From the NCBI GenBank assembly GCA_900753715.1, contig CAAEAE010000011.1:1-7850 (forward strand): 7,850 nucleotides of DNA, given 5' to 3'. The translations under genes and the position numbers were made by a program. The notes under the pieces are model-generated. The model ran no database searches, was not told where the DNA came from, and saw only the letters and a program-made list of their open reading frames with translations. Origin of the DNA: an uncultured Roseburia sp. (lineage in GTDB: Bacteria; Bacillota_A; Clostridia; Lachnospirales; Lachnospiraceae). Below are positions 5,585-7,850 of the stretch, in pieces. Numbering within the stretch: position 1 is the first letter of the stretch; each line of letters starts with the position of its first letter.

Positions 5585-6189
5585 GAAAGAAATGTTACAT
5601 ATATACCCGTGTTTCTACGGCGGCTCAGACAGAGGGATACAGTCTGGAGGCACAGACAGAGCGGCTTCGGAAGTATGCGGATTATAAAGAAATGGAAGTG
5701 GTCAGGGAATACTGTGATGCAGGCAAATCTGGAATGAGCATCAAGGGCAGATTGGCTTTTATGGAAATGATGGATGACATTTCCTGTGAGAAAGATGAGA
5801 TCTCATGTGTCCTGGTGTTTAAGTTATCTCGATTTGGAAGGAATGCGGCAGATATTTTGAAGTCTGTGCAGTTGTTGATGGACTTCGATGTGGATCTGGT
5901 TTATGTTGAGGACGCCATTGACAGTTCCACGCAGGGCGGAAGGCTGACACTTGCCATCCTGTCTGCTGTGGCAGAAATGGAACATGAGAATATACTTCAT
6001 TCTGATGAGGTGGAACAGGATTTTAAATCACAGAATGAATTTATTATATGTGCCATTAACGATTATTACGAAAGACATATAAGCAAGAAGAATGATCCTT
6101 ATCTTGAAACAAGAGTGCTTTCCAATCTTCCGGCAATGCTTGGATTATATGCTGTAAAGAATAATCACAGTGAAGATAGGGAGGAATGA
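5581..6189 (+). pseudogene. Serine recombinase catalytic domain fused in frame to a ribbon-helix-helix-like tail
   Basis: It starts at TTG 5581, with AGGTGA at 5571-5576. Residues 1-138 are a resolvase/invertase catalytic domain of the large serine recombinase type: CYIYTRVSTAAQ with R10 and catalytic S12, GYSLEAQTERL, KLSRFGRNAADI with R84 and R87, and the long-helix start AEMEHENI. Normally the DNA-binding recombinase and zinc-ribbon domains would follow, for a total of 450-550 residues. Here the sequence changes after I138 (about base 5994) to unrelated residues: DFKSQNEFIICAINDYYERH, DPYLETR and a LSNLPAMLGLYAV end. The new tail resembles the helical part of the next gene product. It lacks the parts needed for recombination, so I treat it as a rearranged gene; the 202-residue fusion frame is open and may be translated. 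Confidence 0.8.
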
Positions 6190-6191
6190 GT

Positions 6192-6631
6192 ATGTCGAAT
6201 GATAGAACAGTTAAGTTTACTTTAAGATTAAATATGCTTAATCCTGCGCATGTTAATATTAATAAGGTTCTAAGTGAACTGGATATGGATATATTCAAGT
6301 CAAAGAATCAGTTCTTTATAGATGCGGCAACTTATTATATAGAACATTTTGACGGGAAGCACTGACAGAACCGAAGGAAAAGAAAGAACCTCAATTTATA
6401 TCAACTGAGGGAATGGCAGTCATAGAGGAGCGGATCAGACAGGAGGCAAGAGAAGAAGCAAGGCAGGAAGCAAACAAAGAGGTTATGAGCATGGTTGGAA
6501 GCATGCTGGCGGCTATGCAGGCTAACAAAGGTGCAATATCTATAATACAACAGCAGGCAGATACAGATGATAATGCTGATTCGGATGATGATTTTTATGA
6601 TGACGTTATTGCACAGAGCGCATTGAATTGA
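6192..6631 (+). pseudogene. Ribbon-helix-helix-like (possible ParR/CopG-type) gene with a frameshift
   Basis: AGGGAGG (6178-6184) lies seven bases before ATG 6192, just after the fusion gene's stop. The first 57 codons give TVKFTLRLNMLNPAHVNINK and then DIFKSKNQFFIDAATYYIEH, a beta-strand plus two helices like a ribbon-helix-helix DNA-binding protein. The frame stops at TGA 6363-6365. One extra G in GGG (6354-6356) would carry it on as EALTEPKEKKEPQFISTEG into the frame open to 6631. That tail has a coiled coil (IEERIRQEAREEARQEANKE) and an acidic end (DTDDNADSDDDFYDD). Restored length is about 146 residues. Proteins of this kind accompany ParM-type partition genes on mobile elements (inference); no ParM gene is visible here. 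Confidence 0.65.
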
Positions 6632-6644
6632 ATGGAAAAAGATT

Positions 6645-6792
6645 GACGGCAGAATCCGCCGGCATAGAATGCAGTTTAGGAAAATGTCGCATGATTATTG
6701 GTGAAATATGCCGCCAAAAAGCGACGGTAACACTATAAAATGACGCAATAAAGTGATGTCAGCAATCATAATTGCCATTAAAAAGTGACGGC
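6645..6792 (+). repeat. Irregular GACGGC-type iterated motif in the intergenic gap
   Basis: Related short motifs, often after an A-run, recur: GACGGC 6645-6650, GACGGT 6723-6728, GACGCA 6742-6747, GATGTC 6755-6760, GACGGC 6787-6792. The last lies shortly upstream of the antitoxin promoter. Spacing is uneven. They could be binding sites for a DNA-binding protein, or degenerate remains. The 6632-6864 gap contains no gene I can support. Confidence 0.35.
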
Positions 6793-6812
6793 AGCAGTTA
6801 AAAATATTTGTG

Positions 6813-6841
6813 TTGTAAAAAGCAATACATGGTGGTACACT
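6813..6841 (+). promoter_or_regulatory. Predicted promoter of the antitoxin gene
   Basis: TTGTAA (6813-6818), a 17-base spacer and TACACT (6836-6841), 23 bases before ATG 6865, with AGGAGG at 6851-6856. The short leader is typical of autoregulated antitoxin operons, whose promoter is usually repressed by the antitoxin or the toxin-antitoxin complex. Confidence 0.65.
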
Positions 6842-6864
6842 ATAAGAAACAGGAGGTGCATACT

Positions 6865-7164
6865 ATGGCAACAAAAACTGCAAATGTAACAGCACGAATT
6901 CAACCGAATATAAAAGAGCAGGCAGAGGCAATTCTTGACAGACTTGGAATTCCTGTATCTGTATTCATAGATATGACTTACAGACAGGTTATTATGCGTG
7001 ATGGAGTACCATTTTCACTTGATATTCCGGATAAACTTGTTACAAAAGATTCTATAACACAAGCTGAATTTGATTCGATGATGCAGACTGGGCTTGCACA
7101 GGCAAAAAAGAACGATTCTGTATCTGTTGATGAGGCTTTTAATCAATTAAAGTCGGAGATATAG
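6865..7164 (+). CDS. RelB/DinJ family antitoxin
   Basis: AGGAGG (6851-6856) sits eight bases before ATG 6865, so I reject the longer frame from 6808, which runs through the promoter. The 99-residue product begins MATKTANVTARIQPNIKEQA and continues with EAILDRLGIPVSVFIDMTYR, the ribbon-helix-helix N-terminus of the RelB/DinJ family. It is followed by VIMRDGVPFSLDIPD, typical of these antitoxins. The C-terminal half (QAEFDSMMQTGLAQAKK, DEAFNQLKSEI) is the expected toxin-binding part. The protein binds and neutralises a RelE/ParE-type partner and represses its own promoter (family knowledge). It appears intact, but the toxin directly downstream is broken, so it is an orphan antitoxin. Confidence 0.9.
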   Translation: MATKTANVTARIQPNIKEQAEAILDRLGIPVSVFIDMTYRQVIMRDGVPFSLDIPDKLVTKDSITQAEFDSMMQTGLAQAKKNDSVSVDEAFNQLKSEI

Positions 7165-7438
7165 TGCATTATATTTCAAATGATCTAATGGCACCGGATG
7201 CAGCAGATAATCTGCTTGACAAGATGAAAGCAGAGATTACTAAGTTGTCGAGTTTTCCGAAAAACATGCCATGATTGATGAAGAGCCATGGAGGACTGAG
7301 GGAGTACGCAAGATTGTTGTTAAAAATTTCCTGATTTACTATTGGGTTGATGATGAAAATAACAGAGTTCAGGTAACAGCAGTTATTTATAGCAGGAGAG
7401 ACCAGATCAGGCAGCTAAGCAATATGGATATGGAGTAG
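7164..7438 (+). pseudogene. RelE/ParE family toxin remnant: N-terminus missing and frameshifted
   Basis: Directly after the antitoxin, frame 7164 reads HYISNDLMAPDAADNLLDKM and KAEITKLSSFPK, then stops at TGA 7272-7274. One more A in the A-run 7260-7264 restores the frame: HAMIDEEPWRTEGVRKIVVK, NFLIYYWVDDE, VTAVIYSRRDQIRQL, ending at TAG 7436-7438. The second part has the core and C-terminal arginine-rich end of ParE-type toxins. The usual first 20-25 residues before YISND are absent, so there is an N-terminal deletion as well as the frameshift. GTG 7164 with GGAG at 7155-7158 could still start a short product, but it would lack the catalytic C-terminal half. Confidence 0.8.
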
Positions 7439-7443
7439 TGGCT

Positions 7444-7459
7444 TAATCCATAAGGATTA
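7444..7459. repeat. Short inverted repeat TAATCC-N4-GGATTA
   Basis: A perfect 6-bp inverted repeat with a four-base centre (ATAA), a few bases after the toxin remnant and upstream of the second recombinase fragment. No T-tract follows, so it is more operator-like than terminator-like. The rest of 7439-7534 is AT-rich with nothing else I recognise. Confidence 0.35.
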
Positions 7460-7534
7460 CTATAGAAGTATATAGTTGCAAATATATAAAACTGAATACA
7501 TGCAATGAAAGAAGCAGATATGTGGAAATATTCC

Positions 7535-7768
7535 ATGAATGTATTGAAAAAGAAAACAAAATGCTACATATATACTCGTGTATCAACAGCAATTCAGGTT
7601 GATGGTTACAGCTTGGATGCACAGAAGGACAAACTAAAAAAATATGCAGAATTTCAGGATATGGAGATTGTAGGAGAATATTCCGATGAAGGGTATTCCG
7701 GTAAGAATATAATAGGTTGGAAAATGGTGAACTTGTCATTGCAGAGGATGAAGAGGAAAGGTAGATAA
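7535..7768 (+). pseudogene. Second serine recombinase 5' fragment
   Basis: From ATG 7535 (or 7505 in the same frame) the product reads KCYIYTRVSTAIQVDGYSLD, then AQKDKLKKYAEFQDMEIV and EYSDEGYSGKNI: the first 50 or so residues of a large serine recombinase, including the RVS motif with the catalytic serine. After KNI (about 7711) the expected EGR-type continuation is replaced by IGWKMVNLSL and a stop at 7766-7768. It is clearly related to the fragment at 5581 in protein and DNA, but is a different, more diverged copy. Nearly all of the catalytic domain and the whole DNA-binding part are missing, so it is not functional. Confidence 0.8.
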
Positions 7769-7850
7769 TGGGTGAAAAAAGTATAGGTGGTAAACTGATT
7801 ATATTAGCTATGGTAATTCTAATTATTGCATTTATTTTTTGTTTGTTTTA
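7768..7850 (+). CDS. N-terminus of a membrane-anchored protein, cut by window end
   Basis: ATG 7768 overlaps the preceding stop by one base (TAATG), with AGG at 7759-7761 upstream. The 27 visible residues are MGEKSIGGKLIILAMVILII followed by AFIFCLF: a short polar start, then a hydrophobic stretch of about 19 residues, i.e. a membrane anchor or signal sequence with the N-terminus probably inside. The rest lies beyond the window, and the last two bases (TA) could begin a stop, so a very short peptide cannot be excluded. No family can be named. Confidence 0.5.
   Translation, partial: MGEKSIGGKLIILAMVILIIAFIFCLF

Noticed and set aside
6413..6631. 72-codon frame as a separate gene
   Set aside because: Coding sequence extends upstream in the same frame without a stop to the G-run at 6354, and a one-base change joins it to the 6192 frame. 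It is the 3' part of one gene.
6808..6864. Longer start for the antitoxin (118 aa)
   Set aside because: The added part runs through a well-formed promoter; ATG 6865 has an AGGAGG eight bases upstream and begins at the family's usual N-terminus.
1..7850. CRISPR array, tRNA, rRNA or complete insertion sequence
   Set aside because: No regularly spaced repeats, no cloverleaf-like or rRNA-like sequence, and no transposase or terminal inverted repeats were seen on reading.

Overview
The window looks like chromosomal DNA of a Gram-positive gut Clostridia, most likely Lachnospiraceae. The grounds are low GC, strong AGGAGG ribosome-binding sites close to ATG/GTG/TTG starts, almost all genes on one strand, and protein families typical of that group (DUF6076-type zinc-finger protein, YaiI/YqxD, RelB/DinJ antitoxin, resolvase-type recombinases, Cpl-7 wall-binding repeats). 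All assignments come from reading the sequence; no database search was possible.

Layout: (1) 1-1329 holds a small redox operon: a flavin reductase missing only its first residues, then a carboxymuconolactone-decarboxylase/cupin fusion. (2) 1341-1594 is the 3' remnant of a phage-type lysin: two Cpl-7 (CW_7) wall-binding repeats, the second frameshifted by loss of one copy of a 7-bp tandem repeat. (3) 1736-3060 is a transcription unit with its own promoter: a DUF6076-like protein and two small proteins (38 and 58 codons). (4) 3136-5107 is a second unit: a DUF6508-like protein, a 75-aa protein, a DUF2971 gene split by an in-frame TAA, and an intact yaiI/yqxD homologue. (5) 5239-5400 encodes a 53-aa protein. 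(6) 5581-7768 is a scrap yard of mobile DNA: a serine-recombinase catalytic domain fused in frame to the tail of a ribbon-helix-helix-like protein, a frameshifted relative of that protein, an intact RelB/DinJ antitoxin followed by a doubly broken ParE-like toxin, and a second serine-recombinase 5' fragment. (7) The window ends inside a gene for a membrane-anchored protein.

The most striking structure is a family of three long RNA hairpins (1599-1644, 3074-3123, 5121-5166), each just after a stop codon and on the same strand. Two form an unbroken 21-bp stem capped by GAAA; the third has a GATA loop and one mismatch. Between copies the stem bases change in compensatory ways, and the many G-U pairs make the fold complete only in + strand RNA. 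They look like a dispersed, structure-conserved element doing terminator duty and marking the ends of units 2, 3 and 4.

Functionally the window is a conserved housekeeping backbone (redox operon, yaiI) interleaved with accessory genes and at least six visibly broken genes, so it reads as a repeatedly invaded and decaying integration region rather than one working system.
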